Origin: an uncultured Verrucomicrobiota bacterium
GTDB lineage: Bacteria > Verrucomicrobiota > Verrucomicrobiia > Opitutales > Seribacteraceae
Reading direction: 5' to 3'
NCBI GenBank assembly: GCA_902612125.1
Contig: CACMBV010000005.1
Coordinates: 43,135 to 107,134, forward strand
DNA length: 64,000 nt
A program made the position numbers and the translations under genes. Shown here in pieces: positions 7,228-17,287 of the stretch; position 1 is the first letter of the stretch, and every line of letters starts with the position of its first letter. The notes below the pieces were generated by a model, which was given only the letters and a program-made list of their open reading frames with translations, searched no databases and had not been told where the DNA came from.

Positions 7228-9621
7228 ATGAGATTTTTTCGTACTTTTTTCCCCTATTCATTTTTCTTTTTTGGACTCGCTCTGCTTTGGGCACAAGTTT
7301 CTCCAGAGGGTAAAAAAATCAAGGAAATTGAAATACAATTAGTGGGAGCCAAAACATTGAGCGAATCTTTTATTTTACAAAATTTGCAGGTTGAGAAAGA
7401 CATAATTTACGATGCTGCCTCCATCGATAAATCAATCAGGAATTTGATTTCAACTGGGTCGGTCGAAGATGTGAGGGTTTTTCTGAATACTGATAAAAGC
7501 GATGAGAATAATGTGGCTTTGATTTTTAAAGTTTGGACAAAATCAAGGATCGGGAAAATATATTTTAAAGGTAATAAAAAGTTTTCCATCCGGAAATTGG
7601 AAAAAACCATTTCCCTGAAAGAGGGAGATCTCTTGGATGAGGCAACTTTGAAGGAGGATCAAAATCTACTAGTGGAAAAATACCTTGAGAAAGGATATTG
7701 GAATTCTTCAATCGATGTACAAGTTGTTCGTGGTGACGATAAGTCGCCTATAACCATTGAATATAACATTGAGGAAGGAGAAAAAAGGACTATATCCAAA
7801 ATTCTTTTTGAAGGGAATAGATTCCTCGAAGCCAAGAAACTTTTAAAAGTGATGGAGACGGCTTCATGGAGATTTTGGAGATTTTGGTCCAAAAGATCCA
7901 AATACCGTCCGGAAATTATTGAAGAAGATCTCGAGATACTTCGCGAAACATATCGTAATGAAGGATTTCTAGATGTTTCCATTGAACAATCTTCAGTGAA
8001 GGTCAATCCAGTGGGCAAATCTGACATTGAATTAGTGATAGGAGTGCAGGAAGGGAAGAGATCCTTTTTTGGTAAGCAATCCGTAGTGGGAAATATATCG
8101 ATTGGGACAGATGAATTAATGGGGTATTCAGGAAAAGGTGAAAAATCAAAAATAGAGACAGGCGATCCATATTCACCCACTTTGCTCAGCGATGAAAGAA
8201 ATCGGCTCAGAAAAAAATATGGAGAAAAAGGTTACTTGGATGCACGCGTCCGAGCAATTAGGACACCCAATTTGGAAACCAATCAAATAGACCTGCGTTT
8301 TGAGATCACTGAAAATAATAAGTTTACGGTTAATTCAATTAAGGTTCGTGGAAATGAAAAGACTAAAACTATTGCAATTATTCGGGAACTTGCACTTGCC
8401 CCTGGAGAAACTTTTGATCTGTTGAGAATGGAAACAAGCGAAGCCCGTCTAAAAAACACGAGGTTTTTCGAGAAAGTATCTTTAGATGATGAACCGATTG
8501 CCTCCCAGGATCCTGAATTGCAAAACACGCGAAGAAATTTGGTTGTTGATGTGAAGGAGGGTCGTACCGGACATGTTTCTTTTGGCGTCGGATTTAGTAC
8601 TCTTGAGAAGGCCATGATGTTTGCAGAATTTCGGCAGGGTAATTTTGATATCATGAAGTGGAGAAGTCCCTATCGCTTGCAGGGAGATGGTCAAAAGTTC
8701 CGTCTTCGCTTAAAGCTTGGGTCACGGAGCAATGAAGCACGATTGGCTATTGAAGAGCCATGGTTTCTTAACCGAAGAGTGGCCGCCGGTTTCGAAGCTT
8801 TTCGTGAGAAATCTGACTACTATAGCTCTTATTATGATGAAATGCGTGCCGGATTTGAGGTCTATTTTCGTAAACGTTTGTTTGAACTGGTAGAGGGAAG
8901 AGTGTTTTACAGTTATGAGGATGTTCTAATTGATGACATAGATTCGAATGCCCCAATGTTTATTCGCCAAGATGCCAATAACGGCGAAATCGAGCAGTTG
9001 ATATCAAAAGTAGGTCTTACCCTTAGTCGCGATACCAGGGATAGTATTCTTTTCCCAAAGGAAGGCAGTATTGTTGCTCTCAGAAAAGAGTTCGCTGGAG
9101 GAATTTTCGGGGGCGATGCAGAATATGGACGGTTGGAATTGCAGGGAGCACGCTTCCTTGAAACTTTCGACCCCATGGAACAGGTTTTGTCACTATCCGG
9201 AAAAATTGGTACTATAGGCAGGTTTAATGGTGAAGATGCAAATGTGCCTTTTTTTGAAAGATTTTTCCTTGGCGGACCTTACAATCTTCGAGGATGGGAT
9301 TATCGCGATGTTGGGATAGACCCTGCTGAAGGTGAGCCAGAAGGAGGAAATTCATATTCATACGCTAGCCTTGAATACACTTTTAAAGTAGCAGACCCGT
9401 TGAGGTTGGCTTTGTTTTATGATGCTGGGTACTTAAGGAGAGGTGATTTCAAATTGACCCCAGGTAGTGTTTACGAAGGATGGCACGACAACTGGGGTTT
9501 TGGGGTTAGAATTATGGTGATGGGTATGCCCTTACGTTTAGATCTTGGTTTCCCGATTACTGATCCTTCCAACACTGGTGGTTCTCCACAATTTCACTTT
9601 TCTGGAGGTTCCAGATTTTAA
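7228..9621 (+). CDS. bamA: Outer membrane protein assembly factor BamA
   Basis: BamA is the core of the machine that folds beta-barrel proteins into the outer membrane. The 797-residue product begins with a signal peptide of about 23 residues ending LLWAQ. Several POTRA repeats follow, recognisable by IYFKGNKKFSIRKLEK, ILFEGNRFLEAKKLLK and IKVRGNEKTKTIAIIR, to about residue 430. The rest is an Omp85-type 16-strand barrel: GVGFSTLEKAMMFAE, FFLGGPYNLRGWDYRDVG (the loop-6 RG[F/W] motif, here LRGW) and a final aromatic residue (SGGSRF), as barrels require. Downstream genes for a Skp-like chaperone and LpxD give the standard bamA-skp-lpxD cell-envelope cluster. Confidence 0.95.
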   Translation: MRFFRTFFPYSFFFFGLALLWAQVSPEGKKIKEIEIQLVGAKTLSESFILQNLQVEKDIIYDAASIDKSIRNLISTGSVEDVRVFLNTDKSDENNVALIFKVWTKSRIGKIYFKGNKKFSIRKLEKTISLKEGDLLDEATLKEDQNLLVEKYLEKGYWNSSIDVQVVRGDDKSPITIEYNIEEGEKRTISKILFEGNRFLEAKKLLKVMETASWRFWRFWSKRSKYRPEIIEEDLEILRETYRNEGFLDVSIEQSSVKVNPVGKSDIELVIGVQEGKRSFFGKQSVVGNISIGTDELMGYSGKGEKSKIETGDPYSPTLLSDERNRLRKKYGEKGYLDARVRAIRTPNLETNQIDLRFEITENNKFTVNSIKVRGNEKTKTIAIIRELALAPGETFDLLRMETSEARLKNTRFFEKVSLDDEPIASQDPELQNTRRNLVVDVKEGRTGHVSFGVGFSTLEKAMMFAEFRQGNFDIMKWRSPYRLQGDGQKFRLRLKLGSRSNEARLAIEEPWFLNRRVAAGFEAFREKSDYYSSYYDEMRAGFEVYFRKRLFELVEGRVFYSYEDVLIDDIDSNAPMFIRQDANNGEIEQLISKVGLTLSRDTRDSILFPKEGSIVALRKEFAGGIFGGDAEYGRLELQGARFLETFDPMEQVLSLSGKIGTIGRFNGEDANVPFFERFFLGGPYNLRGWDYRDVGIDPAEGEPEGGNSYSYASLEYTFKVADPLRLALFYDAGYLRRGDFKLTPGSVYEGWHDNWGFGVRIMVMGMPLRLDLGFPITDPSNTGGSPQFHFSGGSRF

Positions 9622-9650
9622 GTTTTCATCCTTATAACTTCTAACTCAAA

Positions 9651-10187
9651 ATGATCACATTCAGATTCCTTACTCTATTCTTATTAATAATCCCATTTGT
9701 GGCCTACTCTCAAAAGGTTGCGGTTGTTGATGTACAAAAAGTTTTTGATGGCTATCAAAAAGTAAAAGAAGCCCGTGAGAGACTTGAGAAATCGAGTAAA
9801 ATAGCAAAAGAGGAGATTGATATTTTCAGGGACGAACTGGGTAATATCGTTAAAGAACTTCGTGAAATGGAAGAGAAGTTGAAAAACCCAAACATTGATA
9901 GTTCAACCCTGAAGGGCAAGTATCAGGAAAAGGTCAAGAAAGCACAGGAAAAAAAAGACGATATGGTTGCCTACGAAAAGCGCGCACGGGCAACCATCGC
10001 CCAGCGCCAAAAAAATCTGCTTGTTGAACATCTGGGTGATATTCGGGGAGCGATTGAAAAAGTTTCAATTACCAAAAAATTGGAATTAGTATTAAATTCA
10101 TCCGAGACTCAATTAGGTGTTTTTTTTGCTTCAGATAAATTAAATATAACTGAGGATGTAATTGTTATCCTCAATTCTTCAGAATAA
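9651..10187 (+). CDS. OmpH/Skp-family periplasmic chaperone
   Basis: The 178-residue product has an N-terminal signal peptide ([13 protein letters not shown]) followed by [15 protein letters not shown], the typical start of a Skp/OmpH subunit. A long, charged coiled-coil region (residues 40-125) would form the tentacle that holds unfolded outer membrane proteins in the periplasm. The C-terminal strands ([17 protein letters not shown]) complete the small beta body. It sits between bamA and lpxD, as skp does in many Gram-negative bacteria. Sequence identity to E. coli Skp is probably low, so I leave the symbol empty. Confidence 0.88.
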   Translation: MITFRFLTLFLLIIPFVAYSQKVAVVDVQKVFDGYQKVKEARERLEKSSKIAKEEIDIFRDELGNIVKELREMEEKLKNPNIDSSTLKGKYQEKVKKAQEKKDDMVAYEKRARATIAQRQKNLLVEHLGDIRGAIEKVSITKKLELVLNSSETQLGVFFASDKLNITEDVIVILNSSE

Positions 10188-10227
10188 AAACATAATCTCT
10201 GGGAGTATTCAAGGGTCATACTCAATT

Positions 10228-11262
10228 ATGGGCTTTTCTCTGGATTTGGAAGTGATAAAAGAGGTAATCCCCGATTACCAAATAGAGGGGAGTACAGAAA
10301 AGGTTTCTATCACTGGAATTTCTTCCATAAGCAAAGCTGAAGAAGGAGATTTATCGTTTTTGGCTAATCCCAAATATAGGTCTGATGTCAAAGATTCGGT
10401 CGCGAGCTTTATTTTACTACCTATTGACTATTCTGATAGCAGTCCGAAAGTAAATCAATTATTTATTAAGACGGAAAACCCTTCCCGCTCTTTGGCTAAG
10501 ATTTGCAGGTTAATTTACGGAGAACTTTTTTTGAAACCTCCTGCGGGCATTAATCCGCTTGCATCAGTTCATGAGAATACTGCTATTGAGAAAGGTGTCT
10601 CTGTGGGGCCTTTTAGTTGTGTAGGAGAAGGTGCTCGAATTGGCAAAAACACCTATATCGAATCCCACTGCCATATCGGAGATAATGTCTTCATTGGAGA
10701 AGACTGTCATTTATACCCAAATGTTAAGTTGCTATCCAATTGTCAGATTGGGAATGGAGTTCATTTAAATTCGGGAGTTGTAATTGGATCTGAGGGTTAT
10801 GGGTTCGAGCAAGTTGGCACATCTCACGAAAAAATCCCTCATCTTGGAAAAGTAATTATAGAAGATGATGTTGAGATCGGTGCAAATACTTGTGTAGATC
10901 GGGCTAGGCTTGAAGAAACTCGAATCGGGGAAGGTACGAAGATCGATAATTTAGTTCAAATAGGGCATAATGTCAGAATAGGCAAAGGTTGCTTAATTGT
11001 GGCCCAGGTAGGTATTGCGGGAAGCGTGGTTTTTGAAGATGGAGTCGTAGTTGGTGGTCAGGCAGGGTTTGCTGGCCATTTGAAAATAGGAAAAGGAGCT
11101 AAAATCGCCGGGCAGGCGGGTATCACTAAAAATGTTGAAGCCGGTGCTTTTCTCAAGGGTAACCCTGCTCTACCAGTGCAGTTAGCTCATAAAATCTCAG
11201 TTTTGCAAAGAAAACTTCCTGATTTATTCAAAAGGATTGCTCAGGACTCGGTCGCTAATTAA
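10228..11262 (+). CDS. lpxD: UDP-3-O-(3-hydroxyacyl)glucosamine N-acyltransferase
   Basis: LpxD adds the second hydroxyacyl chain in lipid A synthesis. I start it at the ATG at 10228 (344 residues); an upstream in-frame ATG at 10162 would overlap the skp-like gene and add an unrelated 22 residues. The N-terminal uridine-binding domain contains [14 protein letters not shown]. From about residue 100 a left-handed beta helix of hexapeptide repeats follows ([30 protein letters not shown]). The catalytic His lies in [14 protein letters not shown]. The protein closes with a helical tail. lpxA, lpxB and fabZ are not nearby. Confidence 0.95.
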   Translation: MGFSLDLEVIKEVIPDYQIEGSTEKVSITGISSISKAEEGDLSFLANPKYRSDVKDSVASFILLPIDYSDSSPKVNQLFIKTENPSRSLAKICRLIYGELFLKPPAGINPLASVHENTAIEKGVSVGPFSCVGEGARIGKNTYIESHCHIGDNVFIGEDCHLYPNVKLLSNCQIGNGVHLNSGVVIGSEGYGFEQVGTSHEKIPHLGKVIIEDDVEIGANTCVDRARLEETRIGEGTKIDNLVQIGHNVRIGKGCLIVAQVGIAGSVVFEDGVVVGGQAGFAGHLKIGKGAKIAGQAGITKNVEAGAFLKGNPALPVQLAHKISVLQRKLPDLFKRIAQDSVAN

Positions 11263-11272
11263 TTCATTAACA

Positions 11273-12223
11273 ATGGATCACACTTCCAGTATCAAAGTTT
11301 TTAGTGGCACCTCAAACCTTCCTTTGGCTCAAGAAATTTGTTCTTATTTGAATGTGCCTTTGGGGGACGCACTTGTGACGGCTTTTCCCGATAATGAAAG
11401 TTTCGTGCGATTTAATGAGAATATCCGAGGAACAGATGTTTTCCTCGTTCAATCAACCTCATCACCGGCCAATCATAATGTCATGGAGTTATTAATTATG
11501 ATTGATGCTGCAAGGAGAGCTTCAGCCGCAAGAGTGACTGCAGTTATTCCCTTTTTTGGCTATGCGAGGCAAGACAGGAAAGATCAACCGCGTGTTCCCA
11601 TTACTTCAAAGTTGGTTGCCAACTTATTGGTAGCAGCTGGTGTCAACCGCGTTTTGACTATGGATTTACACGCCCAACAAATTCAGGGTTTTTTTGACAT
11701 CCCTGTGGATCATCTTTATGCATCTCCTGTTTTTTTTGATGAAATAAAGAACCGAGATGTCAGTAATATGACCATCTTTTCCCCCGATGTAGGAGGAATG
11801 AAAATGGCAAACGCATATTCCGAATTGCTGGGTTGCCCTCTCGGCTTCGTAGCAAAGCGAAGAACGGGGGCAAACACGGTGGAAGCAATGAATCTAGTTG
11901 GTGAAGTGGAAGGAAGAGAGATCCTTTTGGTTGATGACATGACGGAAACCGCAGGTACCTTGACTGCGGCAGCAAAACTTTTAAAAGAACGCGGGGCTCA
12001 AAAAGTTAATGCAATTGTAAGTCATTGTGTGTTAAATGAAACCGGTCGTACGCGATTAATGAGTGGTATGTTGGATGAGCTTATCACCACTAATTCCGTT
12101 GGTATGGAATACGGAGATTTGCCAATCAAGCAATTAAGTGTGGCTTCACTTCTTGGAGAAGCAATTAACCGTACGCATACAGATAGTAGTATTTCAAGCC
12201 TCTTTCAAATAAAGGGCTTTTGA
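11273..12223 (+). CDS. prs: Ribose-phosphate pyrophosphokinase
   Basis: The enzyme makes PRPP from ribose 5-phosphate and ATP for purine, pyrimidine, His, Trp and NAD synthesis. I use the ATG at 11273 (316 residues, normal for the family), since the upstream in-frame ATG at 11237 lies inside lpxD. Conserved parts include the N-terminal IKVFSGTSNLPLA, the catalytic region PFFGYARQDRKDQPRVPITSK, the metal-binding TMDLHAQQIQGFF and the PRPP loop VDDMTETAGT. It follows lpxD by 10 bases and is the penultimate gene of the plus-strand run. Confidence 0.96.
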   Translation: MDHTSSIKVFSGTSNLPLAQEICSYLNVPLGDALVTAFPDNESFVRFNENIRGTDVFLVQSTSSPANHNVMELLIMIDAARRASAARVTAVIPFFGYARQDRKDQPRVPITSKLVANLLVAAGVNRVLTMDLHAQQIQGFFDIPVDHLYASPVFFDEIKNRDVSNMTIFSPDVGGMKMANAYSELLGCPLGFVAKRRTGANTVEAMNLVGEVEGREILLVDDMTETAGTLTAAAKLLKERGAQKVNAIVSHCVLNETGRTRLMSGMLDELITTNSVGMEYGDLPIKQLSVASLLGEAINRTHTDSSISSLFQIKGF

Positions 12224-12279
12224 AGATTTCTTAATTTTATTGATAAACAAAAGAGGCGTATTTCTTCGCTGTTTTATAA

Positions 12280-13683
12280 ATGAAACATTTATCAGAGATT
12301 ATATTAAAGTTCCTGATTTTCTCCATAGCCATTTTTAATCATAACCTTTTCTCACAACTTAAGATAAAGGTTGATAATTCTCAGATTGACAGGTCTGAAA
12401 TTAACTTTTCGCAATCATATGCGCCGGTCCTCTCAAAAGCCACACCTGCCGTGGTGTCAGTGACCACGCAACAATTTGTCAAAAGAATTCTTCCAGGAGG
12501 AGGAAATCCAATCGAAGAATTTTTACGTAGATATTATGGATATCCAAGGCTTTATCAGCCAAGAATTGAGGAGGTGCCGGTGCCGGCAGGAATAGGCTCA
12601 GGAGTAATTGTCACTCCAGATGGATATACGATTACCAACGCTCATGTGATAACAGCAAATCAAAACACCGGTGATTTAGTAGAAGAAGTTTTGGTGAAAG
12701 TTTCAGAAAAAGAAGAATATAAGGCTTCGATTGTGGGTTATGATAGATCCACCGATGTAGCTGTTTTGAAAATTGATGCTGACCGACCCTTGCCTTTTGT
12801 CACGCTTTCTAATAGCGAAAACCTAGAGGTCGGGGATGTGGTTTTTGCCGTTGGGAATCCACTTGGCGTGGGCAAAACAGTGACAATGGGCATCATTTCA
12901 GCGACTATGAAATCTGAACTTGGTGTCTTGGGAGAAGCAGGAGCTTATGAAAATTTTATTCAAACAGACGCATCAATTAATCCCGGCAACTCGGGTGGTG
13001 CCCTTCTAGATGCAAAAGGTAGACTAATAGGAATTAACACGGCTATAATTTCCCAAACCCGTTCCAGTATTGGGATAGGACTTGCCATACCGATCAACAT
13101 GGTCCGTAAAGTACTGACCGATTTCGTTGAAGGTGGAGAATTAAGAAGGGGTTTTTTGGGAGTTGAGCTAGATGAAACGGAATTAAGTGGCGGATCATTA
13201 ATTGCCAAGGTCATTCCAGGCAGTGCTGCCTCAAGAGCTGGGTTGCGGGAAGGGGATTTAATTCTTTCGGTTGGTGATAAGGAGGTAAATTCAGTCAATC
13301 AAACTAGGGTAGCTATTTCACAGACAGCACCAGGAACAAAATTACCGCTCAAAATATCTAGAGCAGGTGTATCCATGACTCTTTTTGTAATCCTAGGTCT
13401 TATGGGAGAGATGGGAAATGATATTTTACCGGGAGTTAATTTAGAAGTTTTGAATAACAAGAACAGAAAGAAATTTGCAGTACCCGCAGACACTAAGGGA
13501 GTGTTGGTGATTGAATCGACGGGTGCTCAGGATAATTTCAAAGAAGGTGTCTTAATTGTTGAAATTAACGGTGCTCCTGTTCGTTCTTTGCAGGATGTGA
13601 AGAAAAACTTACAGAGAGGTTTTAATCGGTTTTATGTTTGGTATCTCGGCAAATACAGGTTTGTCTCATATAGAATACCCTAA
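12280..13683 (+). CDS. Deg-type periplasmic serine protease with PDZ domains
   Basis: The 467-residue protein has an N-terminal signal or anchor segment (ILKFLIFSIAIFNHNLF). The trypsin-like domain carries a full triad: H122 in TNAHV, D159 in STDVAVLKI and S238 in NPGNSGGALL. A PDZ domain follows (RRGFLGVELDE, GSAASRAGLREGDLILSV), then a second, weaker PDZ-like region near 385-467 (GVLVIESTGAQDNF, EINGAPVRSLQDV). This is the DegP/DegQ/HtrA architecture of envelope quality-control proteases, a sensible neighbour for BamA and the Skp-like chaperone. Which Deg paralogue it is cannot be told from sequence alone. A hairpin terminator starts 13 bases after the stop. Confidence 0.92.
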   Translation: MKHLSEIILKFLIFSIAIFNHNLFSQLKIKVDNSQIDRSEINFSQSYAPVLSKATPAVVSVTTQQFVKRILPGGGNPIEEFLRRYYGYPRLYQPRIEEVPVPAGIGSGVIVTPDGYTITNAHVITANQNTGDLVEEVLVKVSEKEEYKASIVGYDRSTDVAVLKIDADRPLPFVTLSNSENLEVGDVVFAVGNPLGVGKTVTMGIISATMKSELGVLGEAGAYENFIQTDASINPGNSGGALLDAKGRLIGINTAIISQTRSSIGIGLAIPINMVRKVLTDFVEGGELRRGFLGVELDETELSGGSLIAKVIPGSAASRAGLREGDLILSVGDKEVNSVNQTRVAISQTAPGTKLPLKISRAGVSMTLFVILGLMGEMGNDILPGVNLEVLNNKNRKKFAVPADTKGVLVIESTGAQDNFKEGVLIVEINGAPVRSLQDVKKNLQRGFNRFYVWYLGKYRFVSYRIP

Positions 13684-13695
13684 ACCAGTATTACT

Positions 13696-13720
13696 TACCA
13701 TAGCTTATGGTATTAATTTT
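13696..13720 (+). terminator. Rho-independent terminator after the Deg-type protease
   Basis: A perfect 7-base stem (TACCATA at 13696-13702, TATGGTA at 13706-13712) with a 3-base loop is followed by TTAATTTTTTG. It lies just past the protease stop codon and abuts the stop of the convergent minus-strand gene, so it would end the long plus-strand transcript. The stem is AT-rich and not strong. Confidence 0.6.
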
Positions 13721-15134
13721 TTGTTTGTGCAACAGACCAGCCCAAGTTTATTTGTGGACCCATAGAATTTAATTTTGAAGTAACTTCGCGTAACTTTGTA
13801 CTGAATTTGTCGAGAGCTTCTGACTTTTCGGTTTCTAAAGAAACAACCGCCTTCATGGTATTCTCAAAATTTTCGGAAGGTACAAAATTGGAAATTTTCG
13901 ACCTGTAAGAAGAAGGGTCTTTTCCAAACTTAGTTTTACAATTACCACAACATAAACCAATCATCCTTCCTTCAAAATTTATAAACGTAGTTTTATCAAT
14001 CGGCTTGTTTGAAATAGGACATTCATCGTTTATCGGAGATGTGTCTTCGGTCTTTGCAGACAACTGTGTGATCTTAGTATTAAATTTTTCAAGTTCTTGG
14101 TCGTGAGTTTCAGAAATATCTTTAATTTTAGCGACAAGTGCGGACTTTTCATTAGCTAAATGGGCGTAAATTTTTGGATCAACGAAATTCTTACGCAGTG
14201 ATTCCGCACCTGCGGGAGTCACTTTTGTTTGCCAAAGAAATACTTTTTCTAATTTTTTAAGTTTTCGAAAACTTTCAATCGAGGCGTCGGATATTCCAGT
14301 GCCGTAAAGGTTTAAATATTTCAAGTTTGATAGTTTGGATATATTTGGGGTTGCAGCGTCTGTAAGAAAGGTGTTTTCAGCGTGCAATCTTTCAAGGAGG
14401 GAAAAGTTGGCGATGGATTTCGACGATTTGTCCGTGATGGAGGTTCTAGCAACATTTAGCCATAAAAGTTGAGGCGCAATCGGTTGGAGTAATGCAATGC
14501 TATCGTCGGTAAATGACTTACCATTGTAGGATGCGTTGACATAAAGGGTATTGGTATTTTGTGCGATAGGCATGACCAGGATTCCATTCTTCCGCAAATT
14601 TTCAATCACAGTAGAGTCAGCGGGAGAAACTTCCGGGAGTTTGGGTATCAGCAGAGCAGTCGCAGAAAGCTTCCTTACTGGTAAATTTTCAAGCACATGT
14701 TCCGCGGCTTTTTTTCCAGCTTGATCCAGATCATTTACCATCATGTCAAAGGATGCTCCTAAATTAATCCAAGATTTGAGAACTGATAATTCCTCTATGG
14801 TTACAGGATTGTAGTGAGACTCATCATCCATTGGAGGCATTGCCTCTTCGTCATCCTTTGGTAATGTGAGTCGATAAATCAGTTCACTTTCTTCGACTTC
14901 TCCTTTAACAATGATAGCATCACCAGCACCCCTACCACCTTGTATAAGAGATTCTTTGTTGTGCATGCGGAGTTTACCTTTGTTCTTTTCAGCTCCATGG
15001 CAACTTACGCATTTAGCTTCGAGAACTGGATTTATTATTGCGTCGTACACCTTTAAGGTACTGGGTTCTTTTCCTGAAGAATATGAAAAAGCGGCAAGAA
15101 GGATAATCAAGTTTGGTCTGGCGAATTTTTTCAT
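13713..15134 (-). CDS. Secreted PVC-type cytochrome c / leucine-rich repeat protein with C-terminal Cys-rich YHS-like domain
   Basis: I start this 473-residue protein at the ATG at 15134, where a signal peptide begins (MKKFARPNLIILLAAFSYSS); the longer frame to 15275 would run across the small gene on the other strand. Residues 30-120 form a planctomycete-type cytochrome c domain with C42-V-S-C45-H46 for heme attachment and a likely axial Met in EEAMPPM. Residues 200-330 hold leucine-rich repeats (LKYLNLYGTGISDASI, LEKVFLWQTKVT). Near 400-440 lies a Cys-rich segment (CPISNKPID ... GLCCGNCKTKF) like the YHS/TRASH metal-binding family. Charged coiled coils flank it. The protein should act outside the inner membrane; the partner and the role are unknown. 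The family layout is common in PVC bacteria. Confidence 0.82.
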   Translation of the reverse strand: MKKFARPNLIILLAAFSYSSGKEPSTLKVYDAIINPVLEAKCVSCHGAEKNKGKLRMHNKESLIQGGRGAGDAIIVKGEVEESELIYRLTLPKDDEEAMPPMDDESHYNPVTIEELSVLKSWINLGASFDMMVNDLDQAGKKAAEHVLENLPVRKLSATALLIPKLPEVSPADSTVIENLRKNGILVMPIAQNTNTLYVNASYNGKSFTDDSIALLQPIAPQLLWLNVARTSITDKSSKSIANFSLLERLHAENTFLTDAATPNISKLSNLKYLNLYGTGISDASIESFRKLKKLEKVFLWQTKVTPAGAESLRKNFVDPKIYAHLANEKSALVAKIKDISETHDQELEKFNTKITQLSAKTEDTSPINDECPISNKPIDKTTFINFEGRMIGLCCGNCKTKFGKDPSSYRSKISNFVPSENFENTMKAVVSLETEKSEALDKFSTKLREVTSKLNSMGPQINLGWSVAQTKN

Positions 15135-15186
15135 AGAGTATTTGGGAATGGATTGCACTACGCTAGCATAGACCTTTAAAATTCTT

Positions 15187-15483
15187 TTGCAAGTGGTCAA
15201 GAAATCAAAAACAAAAAATTCTGATAGTGGTAAAGAGCTCTGGTTCTTTCTATTGTTTAATTGTATCGGTTTCACAGTCTGGCCTTTAATGATTTATTAC
15301 CTTAGCAGGACCCTTAATATTAGTTATTTTATCGATCTTACCCTTAGAACTTGGGCAGAAGAGATTGTGTACGGTCCACTTGGTAGTTTTTCTACAGCAA
15401 CTTTCCTCAGCCTAATATTCTTATTTGCTCCATACTTAATTTTTTTGAGTATTAGGATTTTACTACTTCGATCCAAAACTTAA
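15187..15483 (+). CDS. Small membrane protein of unknown function
   Basis: This 98-codon frame fits between two minus-strand genes and ends 1 base before the ABC exporter stop. The start is TTG at 15187 or GTG at 15193; there is no ATG near the N-terminus. After a basic N-terminus, two hydrophobic helices (residues 18-40 and 72-92) suggest a two-pass inner-membrane protein with a short loop between them. I recognise no family. The clean fit between neighbours and the normal hydrophobic pattern argue that it is real, but it could be spurious. Confidence 0.5.
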   Translation: MQVVKKSKTKNSDSGKELWFFLLFNCIGFTVWPLMIYYLSRTLNISYFIDLTLRTWAEEIVYGPLGSFSTATFLSLIFLFAPYLIFLSIRILLLRSKT

Positions 15484-15484
15484 G

Positions 15485-17242
15485 TTAAGCAACAACCAAG
15501 TTTTCTTGATATTCACAGAACTTGGAATATTTACCATTCAAATTTATTAATTCAGCATGATTACCGATTTCAATCAATTTGCCGTTCTCAAGAAAGAGGA
15601 TTTGGTCAGCATTACGAATGGTGCTAAGGCGATGAGCAATTATCAATGTAGTTCTTCCCACAACTATGTTGTCCAACGCTTTTTGAATAAATCTTTCTGT
15701 CTCAACATCTACGCTTGCCGTAGCTTCATCTAAAATGAGGATGGGAGGATTTTTTAAAAGAGCCCGTGCCAGTGTAAGCCTTTGTTTTTCTCCCATGCTT
15801 AGCCTGATTCCGCGTTCCCCAATCATGGTATTTTCTTGTGAAGGCAATTCCTGAACAAAACCTTTAGCAGAAGCCATATCCAGTGCTTGCCATATTTCAT
15901 CATCTCTGGCATTCGGATTTGCAAGAAGAAGATTTTCCCTGACCGTTGCATCGAATAGAAAGGGATCCTGAGATACTAAACCTATGTTTTGCCGTAAATT
16001 TGTAAGATCAATTCTATCTAAGCTTTTTCCGCCAATGGATATGGTTCCTGATGAAATATCATAATAGCGTAGCAACAAGTTTGCTGTGGTGCTCTTTCCT
16101 GCACCGGTTGCACCCACTAGTGCAGTGGTTGATCCTTCGGGAATTGAAAAGGACAAATCATGAATGATTGTATTTCTGTCGTCATAAGAAAAAGAAACAT
16201 TTTTAAATTCTATTTCCTTTATAATCTGTGGAAAATCTAGCGGTTGTGAATGGTTGCTGATTTCGTTGGGTGTATCAAGAATTTCAAAAACCCTTTCACC
16301 TGATGCTTTTCCTGCCGCAACAAGATTATTTATGGATACTAATTGTCTAACAGGATCATAAAACATATTTGCATACAAAAGGAATGCAAAGAATTTACCT
16401 GAGGTGAAGGAAGGTTCCTTTTGAAGTAAATATGCACCCATTCCAACGACTGCGAGGATACCCAAGGAAGACAGAAAACTCGCACCCGGACCTTGAATGG
16501 ACCATCTGTACATAGCTTCAAGTGAACGACTTTCCAATATGCGTCCAATTTGATCAAATCTTCTTCTCTCTCTTGCTTTAAGAGCGAATGCGTGAATCAA
16601 GCGGTTCCCCTGAATATCTTCGACAAGTAATGAATTTAAATCTCCGGAAGCTTCACGTACCGCTTTCCAGTTCTTTTTGGAAATTTTGGCGTAATTAAAG
16701 CCAAGAACGACTAAGATAGGCAGGGGTAAAAATACTAAAAAAGCCAAACGGGGTTCCTGTATAAACATCATCGTAGTAACTCCCGTTAGGGTAAGCAAAG
16801 CAATGACGCCCTGTTCGGTCCCATCTAGTATGGCTCTTTCGACATTTTGAACATCCTCAACCACTCTTGACGCGATTTCGCCACTTTTACGACGGTCATA
16901 AAAGCTAATTGGTAAATCCAGTAATTTATCATGCAAATCTTTCCTGACCTTAAAAATTACTTTCTGTTCCAGTTTATTATTAACTCTAATTCGCAGACAA
17001 TTCAGGATTTCTTTACCTAGAAACATTAAACCGATCAACAGAATCCCATGAACCAGAATATCGTTTTCAAATAATTCAGACTCGAAGATATCGTCTAATA
17101 CCTCCTGAATGACAGTTGGTACGCACACCGATAAGCCAGTCATTAGGCAGGCAAGAAGCAATGTGGTTGCAAAAAGTGCCTTTTGCTCAAATAAATACTT
17201 CGCAATTCGACGGATGACCTGCTTTTTTTCTTGGGACTTCAT
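15485..17242 (-). CDS. MsbA-like ABC exporter (fused membrane and ATPase domains)
   Basis: The 585-residue half-transporter has six membrane helices in residues 1-310, including the stretch FATTLLLACLMTGLSVCVP, and one nucleotide-binding domain. Walker A is GATGAGKS at 377-384, the signature is LSMGEKQR, Walker B is ILILDEATASVD and the switch His is in IIAHRLSTI. Two copies form an exporter. The closest well-known relatives are MsbA, which flips lipid A, and multidrug exporters of the same fold; a lipid A role would fit the lpxD and bamA genes but is inferred. It stands alone between two plus-strand genes. Confidence 0.88.
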   Translation of the reverse strand: MKSQEKKQVIRRIAKYLFEQKALFATTLLLACLMTGLSVCVPTVIQEVLDDIFESELFENDILVHGILLIGLMFLGKEILNCLRIRVNNKLEQKVIFKVRKDLHDKLLDLPISFYDRRKSGEIASRVVEDVQNVERAILDGTEQGVIALLTLTGVTTMMFIQEPRLAFLVFLPLPILVVLGFNYAKISKKNWKAVREASGDLNSLLVEDIQGNRLIHAFALKARERRRFDQIGRILESRSLEAMYRWSIQGPGASFLSSLGILAVVGMGAYLLQKEPSFTSGKFFAFLLYANMFYDPVRQLVSINNLVAAGKASGERVFEILDTPNEISNHSQPLDFPQIIKEIEFKNVSFSYDDRNTIIHDLSFSIPEGSTTALVGATGAGKSTTANLLLRYYDISSGTISIGGKSLDRIDLTNLRQNIGLVSQDPFLFDATVRENLLLANPNARDDEIWQALDMASAKGFVQELPSQENTMIGERGIRLSMGEKQRLTLARALLKNPPILILDEATASVDVETERFIQKALDNIVVGRTTLIIAHRLSTIRNADQILFLENGKLIEIGNHAELINLNGKYSKFCEYQENLVVA

Positions 17243-17287
17243 TCGGGATGATTATCTATCAAACTCTAATATAAGATTTTTACAAAC

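Noticed and set aside
7659..8180. 173-codon minus-strand frame inside bamA
   Set aside because: It is antisense to the conserved POTRA region, Ser-rich and featureless, as expected for a shadow frame.
12200..12225. Hairpin at the prs stop codon
   Set aside because: The stem has a bulge, overlaps the coding end and lacks a T-run, so I do not call it a terminator.
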